A DNA stretch of 10,695 nt. It comes from Nocardiopsaceae bacterium (GTDB taxonomy: Bacteria > Actinomycetota > Actinomycetes > Streptosporangiales > Streptosporangiaceae). A model generated the notes under the pieces. The model was not told the origin of the DNA. It saw only the letters and a list, made by a program, of their open reading frames with translations, and did no database searches. The stretch lies in the NCBI GenBank assembly GCA_031254715.1, contig JAIRTY010000261.1, positions 1 to 10,695 of the forward strand, in the 5' to 3' direction. The translations under genes and the position numbers were made by a program. This document shows, in pieces, positions 5,280 through 10,695 of the stretch (positions are counted from its first letter, which is position 1; the number at the start of each line of letters is the position of its first letter).

Positions 5280-5483
5280 TCACCGGGGCTCGGAATCGAG
5301 GGCAGCGAACATCTCCTCACCGGTGGCGAAGTACCGGCCCTGCCCGTGGCCGGGCATTGACAGCGGGGTGCCGGGTGCGCTGGGGTTCGTATGGTGAACG
5401 ATCGTTCGCGATTCCGGCTCGCTGGCGTGCGCCGGGACGGGCGTTGTTTCGTTGCGCCGGCCGGAGGCCGGGGTGGCGCCCAA
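5280..5483 (-). CDS. Short open frame in the antitoxin position upstream of the toxin (doubtful)
   Basis: The frame ends with a TGA that directly touches the toxin ATG, the arrangement expected of an antitoxin-toxin operon. Only its last ~17 residues (GRYFATGEEMFAALDSEPR) look like ordinary protein; the rest (GATPASGRRNETTPVPAHASEPESRT) looks like non-coding DNA read through. The more sensible start is ATG 5357, giving just 25 residues, too short for a known RelB-like antitoxin. No DNA-binding motif can be seen. It could be the stub of a deleted antitoxin or a chance frame. The upstream part overlaps the promoter region of the divergent gene. Confidence 0.25.
   Translation of the reverse strand: MGATPASGRRNETTPVPAHASEPESRTIVHHTNPSAPGTPLSMPGHGQGRYFATGEEMFAALDSEPR
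5357..5362 (+). promoter_or_regulatory. Consensus TTGACA -35 box upstream of the DinB-family gene
   Basis: A perfect TTGACA on the plus strand lies upstream of the DinB/MDMPI-family gene. At 18 bp spacing the -10 position reads TGGGGT (5381-5386), which is poor; a better TATGGT (5390-5395) is 27 bp away, too far to pair with it. Transcription from either would start at or just after the GAACGATCGTTC palindrome, leaving a leader of roughly 100 bases that can fold a GC-rich hairpin at 5454-5479. Confidence 0.35.
5396..5407. promoter_or_regulatory. 12-bp perfect palindrome GAACGATCGTTC, likely repressor operator
   Basis: GAACGATCGTTC is a perfect dyad directly behind a TATGGT -10-like hexamer and about 95 bases before the ATG of the DinB-family gene. 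Its size and AACG/CGTT half-sites are of the kind bound by TetR-family repressors. It lies between two divergent units (toxin remnant and DinB-family gene) and could control either. The TetR gene in this window is 2.5 kb away and has a different palindrome at its own promoter. Confidence 0.5.
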
Positions 5484-5500
5484 GTCGAAGAGAGGTGCCC

Positions 5501-6313
5501 ATGAACGCGTGGAACCCTATGACCTACGAGGGGAAAGACACCATCCTGCGGGTGGTCAGGGAAGAAGCTGACCGCATGTTCGCGCTGGCGGAGGCGCCCG
5601 GCGCGTGGGAGGCGCCCACCGCATGCGAGAACTGGCAGGTGCGCGACGTGATCGGGCACCTCGTCGACACCACTGAGGGGTACTTCAAGTCGTGGGACAT
5701 CGCCCGCTCGGGCGCCGGGGCGGACGCGTTCGGGCTGGCTGTCATGCACGAGCGGGCAGGCGAGGGCGGGCGCGCGTTCCGCAGCCTGCCGCAGGCGGAA
5801 ATGATGGCGCGCATCCGCAAGGATCTCGACCAGATGATGGGCATCCTGCAGCCGCTCACGACCGACGAGTGGACCGGGTTCATGGTGCCGCACGTCTACA
5901 TGGGCCCCGTCCCGGCCTTCATCTACCCGGCCGGCCAGCTCATGGACTACGGCGTGCACTCGTGGGACATCCGGCAGGGCTCCGGCCGGGCGCACGCGCT
6001 GTCTGCCGACGCGGCCGACCTGCTGGTGCCGTTCATGTTCATCATCTGGCAGTCGACCATCAAGCCCGATGCTGACATGTCGCCGTTCACGATCGGCATC
6101 ACCGTCACCGGCCGGAACGGGGGCAGCTTCCGCGTCAGCGTCTCCCCGGAAGGCATGACCTACGAGCCGGGAGACGTCAGCGACCTGCCGGCCGTGATCG
6201 ATTTTGACGCCGGCAGCATGGTGCTGACCGCGTTCGGCCGGATCAACGGCGGTACCGCCCGCGGCGACCAGGCCGTGGCCGATCGCTTCCTCAACCTCTT
6301 CTACCGGATCTAG
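5501..6313 (+). CDS. DinB / maleylpyruvate isomerase N-terminal-domain family protein (putative mycothiol-dependent enzyme)
   Basis: A 270-residue cytosolic protein. The N-terminal half (about 10-160) fits the DinB-like four-helix fold of mycothiol-dependent maleylpyruvate isomerases: ENWQVRDVIGHLVD carries the first metal-ligand His (H53), and GQLMDYGVHSWDIRQGSGR carries the second site, read as D149-xxx-H153 where the characterised enzyme has E-xxx-H. Family members bind a divalent metal and use mycothiol, the actinobacterial thiol, for isomerisation or transfer; this protein's own substrate is unknown. The C-terminal part (about 185-270, FTIGITVTGRNGGSFRVSVSPEG to GRINGGTARGDQAVADRFLNLFYRI) resembles an SCP2-like or MDMPI C-terminal domain. 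The start is set by AGAGG 5 bases before ATG 5501; the frame is open further upstream, but that would cross the operator palindrome. It is preceded by a palindromic operator and closed by a strong hairpin, so it is probably a single-gene unit. Confidence 0.85.
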   Translation: MNAWNPMTYEGKDTILRVVREEADRMFALAEAPGAWEAPTACENWQVRDVIGHLVDTTEGYFKSWDIARSGAGADAFGLAVMHERAGEGGRAFRSLPQAEMMARIRKDLDQMMGILQPLTTDEWTGFMVPHVYMGPVPAFIYPAGQLMDYGVHSWDIRQGSGRAHALSADAADLLVPFMFIIWQSTIKPDADMSPFTIGITVTGRNGGSFRVSVSPEGMTYEPGDVSDLPAVIDFDAGSMVLTAFGRINGGTARGDQAVADRFLNLFYRI

Positions 6314-6323
6314 CTCGCGCTGG

Positions 6324-6374
6324 ATGATCGTGCAGGCTTTTCCGCGCACGCTGCGGAAAGACCTGCACGATCAT
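6324..6374. terminator. Long 22-bp-stem hairpin between convergent genes (bidirectional terminator)
   Basis: Arms 6324-6345 and 6353-6374 pair over 22 positions with only one A-C mismatch and one G-U wobble, around a 7-base loop (GCACGCT). The outer part is ATGATCGTGCAGG and the inner part TTTTCCGC. It begins 11 bases after the stop of the plus-strand gene, and its right arm contains the TGA stop of the minus-strand CoA-ligase gene. In position and symmetry it suits a terminator for both directions. Its length and near perfection would also fit a dispersed palindromic repeat. Confidence 0.8.
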
Positions 6375-7945
6375 GGTCGTGGCTGGCGTGCTTCGGCGTC
6401 CCACTCCTCGGGGGGGTGGCCGGGGGGGAGGCGGTGCTTGGCCACCCGGGCGGTCGGGGTGCGCGGCAGCTCGCTGATCGCCTGCCAGTAGCGCGGGACC
6501 TTGTAGGCGGCGAGCAGGCCCGCCGCGTGCTCGCGCAGGGCCCCGAAGTCCAGCCGGGCGCCGGGCGCGGGCACCACGAACGCCTTGACCTCCTCCTCGG
6601 TAAGCTCCGACGGCACGCCCACCACGGCGCACTCGAGCACCGCGGGATGGGCCGCGACCGCCTCCTCCACCTCGGCCGGGGAGAGGTTCTCGCCGCGCCG
6701 CCGCAGCACCTCCTTCTTCCTGGCCACGAACGTGTACGTGCCGCCGGGATCGGCGGTGACCAGGTCCCCGGTGCGTAGCCAGCCGTCGCTGGTGATGGCC
6801 CGCGCGGTCTCCTCCGGCATCCCCCAGTACCCGGGGGTGACCACCGGGTTGCGCAGCAGCAGCTCGCCCGTCTGCCCGGGCGGCAGGTCACTTCCCTGCT
6901 CGTCGACCACCCGCGCCTGGTTGATGGTGCCGCGGGCCGGATGCTGGCGGACCGTCCCCAGAGTTTCGAACGGGCGGGTTCCATGTGGCCAGATCAGCCC
7001 GTACGGACTCTCCGACATCGCATACCCGACGACGATCCGCAGGCCGAATCGCCTTTCTATTTCCAGCTGCCGGCTGGCGGCCGGGGCCGGGCCGGTGTAG
7101 CAGAGCCGGAGCGGGGTGCCGGCGTCGCCGGGGCGGGCAGGCTGGCGCATGAGGATCTCGAGCATGGCCCCGATCGCGTTGAACTCGGTGGCGCCGAATC
7201 TCCGCGCCGAGTCAAGGAACGTGCTGGCGGAGAACCGCGGCAGCAGGATCAGCCCGGCGCCGCAGGCCAGCGACCCCCTCAGCGAGTGGGCGGGAGCGGT
7301 GATGTGGAACAGCGGCGGCGAGGTCATCAGCCGGTCGCTGGCGGTCAGTTCCATCCAGTACGGGAACCCCTCGCCGGCCAGCGCGTAAGCCCGGTGCGTC
7401 TGGGCGACCAGCTTGGCGGCGCCGGTCGTGCCCGAGGTGGGGATGAGGACCGCCACGTCGTCGGGGCCCACCCCGGCGCCGAGGCCCAGGCTGTCAGCGC
7501 CGCCGGGGGGCGGCGCGGTGCCCGGCCAGCCCGCGGTCAGCTCGCCGGCGTCGAGCACCCCCGGCGCGGGCAGTTCCCGCAGGCCGGCCTCGGCGATCAG
7601 CGGCGCCAGCCCGGGGTCGCTGATCACCGCGCGGGGCTTGACCTGGCGGGCGAGCCCGGCCAGCTCGGCGGGGGCGCTGCGGGGGTTGGCGGTGACGGCG
7701 ATCGCGCCGGTCGCGGCCAGCGCCAGCCAGCACAGCGCATATGGGCCGGTGGTGCGCGCCGTCATCAGCACCGGGTCGCCGTGGCGGATCCCGGCCGCAG
7801 CGAGCGCCTGCGCGGTGGCGGCCACCCGGGCGGCGGCGCCGCCGAAGGTCACCGAGCCCTCCTCGGTGCGCAGCCAGGTCCGGTCCGGGTCGCGGGCCGC
7901 CGCCCGGGTGAGCAGGTCGCCGATCGTGGGGTAGGGCTCCGTCAC
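6371..7945 (-). CDS. Acyl-CoA ligase / AMP-dependent synthetase (ANL superfamily, CaiC/FadD-like)
   Basis: This 524-residue enzyme should activate a carboxylic acid with ATP to an acyl-adenylate and then to a CoA thioester. ANL core motifs are in order: A3 phosphate loop TSGTTGAAK (170-178), substrate-pocket stretch PPLFHITAPAHS (210-221), A5 GYAMSES (307-313), A7 GWLRTGDL (388-395) and A8 RKKEVLRRRGENLSPAEVE (409-427). The A10 motif reads LPRTPTARVAKHRL (493-506), where the usual catalytic GK is AR, so R500 stands in for the lysine; K503 is nearby. The GTG start overlaps the TGA of the upstream TetR gene (GTGA), implying translational coupling and co-transcription. The last 15 codons contain two runs of seven C, a spot prone to sequencing or slippage errors. 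The stop codon lies inside the shared hairpin. The acid substrate (crotonobetaine-like, aromatic or fatty) cannot be told; the neighbouring uptake system hints at an imported acid. Confidence 0.92.
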   Translation of the reverse strand: MTEPYPTIGDLLTRAAARDPDRTWLRTEEGSVTFGGAAARVAATAQALAAAGIRHGDPVLMTARTTGPYALCWLALAATGAIAVTANPRSAPAELAGLARQVKPRAVISDPGLAPLIAEAGLRELPAPGVLDAGELTAGWPGTAPPPGGADSLGLGAGVGPDDVAVLIPTSGTTGAAKLVAQTHRAYALAGEGFPYWMELTASDRLMTSPPLFHITAPAHSLRGSLACGAGLILLPRFSASTFLDSARRFGATEFNAIGAMLEILMRQPARPGDAGTPLRLCYTGPAPAASRQLEIERRFGLRIVVGYAMSESPYGLIWPHGTRPFETLGTVRQHPARGTINQARVVDEQGSDLPPGQTGELLLRNPVVTPGYWGMPEETARAITSDGWLRTGDLVTADPGGTYTFVARKKEVLRRRGENLSPAEVEEAVAAHPAVLECAVVGVPSELTEEEVKAFVVPAPGARLDFGALREHAAGLLAAYKVPRYWQAISELPRTPTARVAKHRLPPGHPPEEWDAEARQPRP

Positions 7946-8565
7946 GAGACGTCCCGCGGCTGGGGAGGTGGGAGGCCGCGCCGGAGCACCTCCAGCAGGT
8001 CGTCGCGGACGTCCTGCGGGACCTGCCCGCCCGTCCAGTCCGCCCACCGCATGCCGACGAAATTCCCGATCCCGGTGTAGATGTAGGCGATGACCTCCGG
8101 GTCGTACCGCGCGTCCACGTCGCCGGCCAGCTGGGCCCGGCGCACCCCCCGGGCGTAGCCACGGGCCAGGTGCTCGTAGTACTCCCGGTACAGGCCGGGA
8201 TCGATGAACTCTGACTCCCGCACGATCCGGTCCATCCACGGCCGCTGCGAGAGCATGTCGAAGAACGCGCCGAAGCAGGCCCGTTCCAGGTCGCGCTGGC
8301 TGTCGCCGGCCTGCTCGATGGCGGCGGCCATGGCCTTCCGCAGGTCGGCGTTGAGCTGCCGGACGACCGCGGCGAAGACCTCGGCCTTGGACCCGAAGTG
8401 CGCGTAGAAGCTGCCGGTGGCCATGCCCGCCCGGGCGCAGATCCTGGCCACGGTGGTGCGCCGGTAGCTCAGCTCGCCGAACAGTTCCTCGGCAGCGGTC
8501 AGCAGCCGCTGGGCCGGCGGTCGTGCCCTCCCGGCAGCGGCCCGCCGGCTGGCTGCCACAGTCAC
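7942..8565 (-). CDS. TetR/AcrR-family transcriptional regulator
   Basis: A 207-residue dimeric repressor-type protein. The N-terminal helix-turn-helix (about 20-66) is clear: RLLTAAEELFGELSYRRTTVARICARAGMATGSFYAHFGSKAEVF, with the family's typical GSFYAHF recognition-helix end (51-57). The rest is the ligand-binding helical domain; Y/F/M-rich stretches (FFDMLSQRPWMDRIVRESEF, YREYYEHLARGYARG, YIYTGIGNFVGMRWADW) could form a hydrophobic ligand pocket. I chose GTG 8565 because GGGAGGG stands 7 bases before it. A longer frame to GTG 8637 exists, but that codon falls inside the 16-bp palindrome that is probably the operator. It overlaps the CoA-ligase gene by four bases, so the two form an operon. 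By analogy with TetR regulators beside acyl-CoA ligases, the ligand may be the substrate or its CoA ester; that is inference. Confidence 0.94.
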   Translation of the reverse strand: MTVAASRRAAAGRARPPAQRLLTAAEELFGELSYRRTTVARICARAGMATGSFYAHFGSKAEVFAAVVRQLNADLRKAMAAAIEQAGDSQRDLERACFGAFFDMLSQRPWMDRIVRESEFIDPGLYREYYEHLARGYARGVRRAQLAGDVDARYDPEVIAYIYTGIGNFVGMRWADWTGGQVPQDVRDDLLEVLRRGLPPPQPRDVS

Positions 8566-8580
8566 CCCGCTGCCCTCCCG

Positions 8581-8590
8581 TTCCGCGGAA
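8581..8590. promoter_or_regulatory. 10-bp palindrome TTCCGCGGAA next to the tetR ribosome site
   Basis: A perfect dyad immediately upstream (minus strand) of the GGGAGGG ribosome site of the TetR gene. It could be an accessory operator. At ten bases it can also arise by chance in DNA this rich in G and C. Confidence 0.25.
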
Positions 8591-8630
8591 TCGCGCGCAA
8601 CCGGCCTGGCGCGCGGATGCCCTGCCCCGG

Positions 8631-8646
8631 CCGTCACCGGTGACGG
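8631..8646. promoter_or_regulatory. 16-bp perfect palindrome, probable TetR operator
   Basis: CCGTCACCGGTGACGG is a perfect dyad 65 bases upstream of the TetR start and just downstream of the hairpin that ends the transporter genes. TetR regulators usually bind a 14-18 bp palindrome in front of their own gene, so this is the leading candidate for autoregulation and for control of the tetR-ligase operon. No convincing -35/-10 pair is visible around it. Confidence 0.6.
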
Positions 8647-8653
8647 GGCGGGA

Positions 8654-8694
8654 GGGTGCTGGCCTGCGCGTGGCTGGTGCGCAGGCCAGCACCC
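8654..8694 (-). terminator. Perfect 16-bp-stem hairpin after the substrate-binding protein gene
   Basis: Arms 8654-8669 and 8679-8694 (GGGTGCTGGCCTGCGC and its exact complement) enclose a 9-base loop. It lies 34 bases after the stop of the substrate-binding protein gene on the minus strand and before the TetR unit, so it should end or attenuate the transporter transcript. There is no U-tract, as is common in GC-rich actinomycetes. A 10-bp palindrome, GGGCATGCCC (8707-8716), lies between the stop and this stem. Confidence 0.75.
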
Positions 8695-8728
8695 CTGCGC
8701 ATGTTAGGGCATGCCCATGAGCAGCTGG

Positions 8729-10054
8729 TTACGGCATCCCGTTGGCAGGCGCGGTCTGCTCGCTGCCGCTGTAGACGCTGACAGCGCCGCCAGGTGAGGT
8801 GTCCGTGGTGTACACCGGGCCCTGCTTGACCAGCACGCCCTGCTTGATGGTGCCGACGTAGGCGCCGGTGACGCCGGCGTGATCGGTGGCGGAGAAGGCG
8901 TACGGCGCCACCGCCGGGCCCTGCGGCAGCCCCGCGTTGATCGCGTTCACCAGGTCGGCCCGGGTCGGGTTCTTCCCGGCCTTGAGCATGGCCTGCACGA
9001 ACGTGTACGCGACGGCCTCGCCATACAGCACGTTCCCGTCGAACGGCGCCTTCGCGTCATATTGGTCGTGGATCTTCTTGAACAGCGAGATCCAGCCGCT
9101 GCTGGTGTCGCCCAGCGAGGGGAGGTAGCCGTCGGTGATGATGCCCTGGGTGAGCGCGTTGCCGGAGACCTTCGTGTGCGCCTTCTTGGCGAAGGCCTGC
9201 AGCAGCCCGGCCAGGGTGATCGGGTCCGAGCCCACGTTGCTGACCGCGAGCTGCGGGTTGTAGCCGAGCTTGAGGCTGGTCAGCTTGAGCAGGGCGGTGA
9301 ACGCCGGGATCGTGAACGAGACAACGACCTGTGCCCCGGAGGCCTTGAGCGCGGCGACCGCCGGGCCGACGTTGACGTTGGTCGGCACGTAGGTCTGCCT
9401 GCTCACCACCTGGGAGTGCGGGATCTCCATGTCCAGGCCCTTGACGCCGTCCTGCCCGAACTCGTCGTTCTGGTAGAAGTAGCCGATCTTCTTGCCCGCG
9501 AAGTGCTTCTTGATGTAAGCGCCGAGGATCTTGCCCTCGCGGATGTAGTCCAGCTGCCAGCCGAACGTCTCCGGGTTCTTGGTGGGCTGGTTCCAGCAGT
9601 CGCAGCCGGAGGCCACGAACGGGTCCGGCACCTTGCTGGAGTTGATGAAGCTGACCGCCGCCAGGTGGGTGGGGGTCCCGAGGCCGTCGAAGATCGCGTA
9701 GACGTTGTCCTGCAGGATGAGCTGGTGGACGTCGGACACGGTCTTGGACGGGTCGTAGCCGTCGTCGAGGTAGGTGTACTTGATCTTGCGCCCGTTGACG
9801 CCGCCGTGCGCGTTGACGTACTGGAAGTAGGCGTTCGAGGCGGGCGCGATCTCGCTGTACCCGGGCGCGGCGGGCCCGGTCAGCGGCTGGTGGCTGCCGA
9901 TCAGGATCTGGTGCGCGGTGATGCCCGGCGCGGACGCGGCCGCCCCGCCGGAGGAACCGCCGGACGAGCCGCCGCCCGAGCCGCAGCCCGCGGCGGCGAG
10001 CGCGATGGCCGCCGCCGCAGCGGTCGCCGGGAGTAGCCGGCTGGGTCTGTTCAT
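8729..10054 (-). CDS. Substrate-binding lipoprotein of a branched-chain amino acid-type (LivK/HAAT) ABC transporter
   Basis: An extracytoplasmic receptor of 441 residues, lipid-anchored outside the membrane, that delivers ligand to the Liv-type permease. Residues 1-24 are a lipoprotein signal peptide: NRPSR, a long Ala-rich core and the lipobox AAGC with C24 as the lipidated residue. A Gly/Ser spacer (25-40) follows. The type-I periplasmic-binding fold begins at ITAHQILIGSHQPLTGPAA. Other family marks are NAHGGVNGRKIKYTYLDDGYDPSKTV, the hinge-side QLDYIREGKILGAYIKKHF and GKKIGYFYQNDEFGQDGVKGL. An unusual CDCW (two cysteines two apart) precedes the TFGWQ-like strand. Despite the family name, actinobacterial members bind many ligands (amino acids, amides, aromatic or organic acids), so substrate is open. 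The ribosome site AAGAAGG stands six bases before the ATG. The ATG overlaps the permease stop (ATGA), so the two are one operon. Confidence 0.94.
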   Translation of the reverse strand: MNRPSRLLPATAAAAAIALAAAGCGSGGGSSGGSSGGAAASAPGITAHQILIGSHQPLTGPAAPGYSEIAPASNAYFQYVNAHGGVNGRKIKYTYLDDGYDPSKTVSDVHQLILQDNVYAIFDGLGTPTHLAAVSFINSSKVPDPFVASGCDCWNQPTKNPETFGWQLDYIREGKILGAYIKKHFAGKKIGYFYQNDEFGQDGVKGLDMEIPHSQVVSRQTYVPTNVNVGPAVAALKASGAQVVVSFTIPAFTALLKLTSLKLGYNPQLAVSNVGSDPITLAGLLQAFAKKAHTKVSGNALTQGIITDGYLPSLGDTSSGWISLFKKIHDQYDAKAPFDGNVLYGEAVAYTFVQAMLKAGKNPTRADLVNAINAGLPQGPAVAPYAFSATDHAGVTGAYVGTIKQGVLVKQGPVYTTDTSPGGAVSVYSGSEQTAPANGMP

Positions 10055-10695
10055 GGGCTACCTTCTTCCTGGTGTTCGCGGTGTTCAGGGTGCTCGCGGG
10101 CTGGCGTGCGCCAGCGGAGAGGCTCGAAGCGCGGGCCCGGGGGAGTGAGCCCGGCCAGGCGGCGCAGGCCGCCCTGGATGCCGTCTGGGAAGACGAGCAT
10201 CACGACGATCAGGACGACTCCGTAGACCGCGATCGGGATGTTGGCAGCGACCGAGCTGGACAGGCCCTGGCTGGTCGCCACGTTCGTGATGTAGGTCGGC
10301 ACCAGGACGATCAGCAGGCTGCCCCAGAGCGCGCCTGCCAGGCTGCCGAGCCCGCCGATCACCGCGCCGGTCAGCAGCGAGATCGACAGGCTGAGGGTGA
10401 ACGAGCCGGGCGAGACCAGGCTGGTGGTGATCGCGAGCATGGCCCCGGCCAGCCCGGCGCAGGCCGCGCTGACGATGAACGCGAGCACCCGCAGCCGCGC
10501 GACCGGCACCCCGGCCAGCGCGGCGGCCACCTCGTCGTCGCGCACCGCGCGCCAGTTGCGGCCGACCCGGCTGCGGCTCAGGTTCGCGAGCAGCACCAGG
10601 GTGACGAGCGCCACGGCCGAGCAGACCCACGCCTGCCATCGGCTCAGCGGGAAGTTCACGCCGAGGAAGGGGGGAGCGGTGAACGTGACGTCCAG
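10051..10695 (-). CDS. livM: LivM-type branched-chain amino acid ABC transporter permease (5' end outside window)
   Basis: The C-terminal 214 residues of an inner-membrane permease subunit; the frame is open to the window edge (LDVTFTAPPFLGVNFPLSRW...), so the true start lies beyond it. Diagnostic is SRVGRNWRAVRDDEVAAALAGVPVARLRVLAFIVSAACAGLAGAM, the cytoplasmic loop of LivM proteins that contacts the ATPase subunits, followed by LLTGAVIGGLGSLAGALWGSLL and a final helix ending VFPDGIQGGLRRL. About five hydrophobic segments are visible. The last ~25 residues are charged and His/Glu-rich (REHPEHREHQEEGSP), an unusual extension. Partner genes (livH, livF, livG types) would be expected upstream, off the window. 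The stop overlaps the start of the substrate-binding protein gene by ATGA. Confidence 0.94.
   Translation of the reverse strand: MDVTFTAPPFLGVNFPLSRWQAWVCSAVALVTLVLLANLSRSRVGRNWRAVRDDEVAAALAGVPVARLRVLAFIVSAACAGLAGAMLAITTSLVSPGSFTLSLSISLLTGAVIGGLGSLAGALWGSLLIVLVPTYITNVATSQGLSSSVAANIPIAVYGVVLIVVMLVFPDGIQGGLRRLAGLTPPGPRFEPLRWRTPAREHPEHREHQEEGSP

Noticed and set aside
5357..5500. Upstream extension of the DinB-family gene to the plus-strand ATG near 5392 or earlier starts
   Set aside because: It would translate through the operator-like palindrome, and the good ribosome site precedes ATG 5501, where family-like sequence begins.
4985..6349. 454-codon minus-strand open frame opposite the DinB-family gene
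   Set aside because: Only its last ~50 codons are meaningful (the C-terminal half of the toxin). The rest is the antisense of a well-supported gene and lacks protein-like features.
8566..8637. Longer TetR start at GTG 8637
   Set aside because: It lies inside the 16-bp palindrome and has no ribosome site, while GTG 8565 has GGGAGGG at ideal spacing.
7946..8692. N-terminal extension of the CoA-ligase frame through the TetR region
   Set aside because: The extra ~249 codons read antisense-like composition over a clear TetR gene in another frame. The GTGA overlap at 7942-7945 gives a natural ligase start.

Overview
The window is a stretch of very GC-rich DNA with the gene style of an actinomycete (Streptomycetales/Streptosporangiales-like; genus not resolvable from sequence alone). 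Signs of this are the gene content (dnaG next to an RpoD-family sigma factor, a mycothiol-dependent-enzyme-family protein, LysE, TetR and CoA-ligase genes of actinobacterial type), strong G/C preference in third codon positions, and start codons sitting directly behind TANNNT-like -10 boxes (leaderless transcripts). The first 19 bases match the end of the Illumina TruSeq adapter at 18 of 19 positions, so the left edge is a contig end from a draft or metagenome assembly and those bases are not genomic.

Layout. 20-937 (+): 3' end of DNA primase dnaG. 1159-2316 (+): RpoD-family sigma factor. 2412-3050 (+): LysE-family exporter, convergent with 3059-4066 (-), a multi-pass membrane protein with a Pro/Gly-rich tail. 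4141-4479 (-): small membrane-anchored protein. 4698-4770 (+): tRNA-Asn(GUU). 4985-5279 (-): RelE-like toxin gene broken by a single-base frameshift, with a short possible antitoxin stub upstream. 5501-6313 (+): DinB/maleylpyruvate-isomerase-family protein, closed by a 51-bp hairpin that also overlaps the stop codon of the convergent operon. 6371-10695 (-): a catabolic-looking module, read right to left: LivM-type ABC permease (cut by the window edge), branched-chain-amino-acid-type substrate-binding lipoprotein (ATGA overlap), a strong hairpin, a 16-bp perfect palindrome (likely TetR operator), a TetR regulator, and an acyl-CoA ligase coupled to it by a GTGA overlap.

How the genes work together. 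The left part is housekeeping (replication priming and transcription initiation). The right part is plausibly one physiological unit: uptake of an amphipathic or organic-acid substrate by the ABC system, activation to a CoA thioester by the ligase, and control by TetR responding to substrate or its CoA ester. The substrate cannot be read from the sequence. The middle (4.5-5.5 kb) looks like a small accessory patch: tRNA, tandem duplication, gene-poor segment and toxin-antitoxin remnant.

I see no clearly new biological system. The items most worth a second look are the frameshifted toxin, the long hairpin between convergent genes, the two palindromic operators, the TTA codon at the start of the sigma factor, and the altered A10 motif of the CoA ligase.
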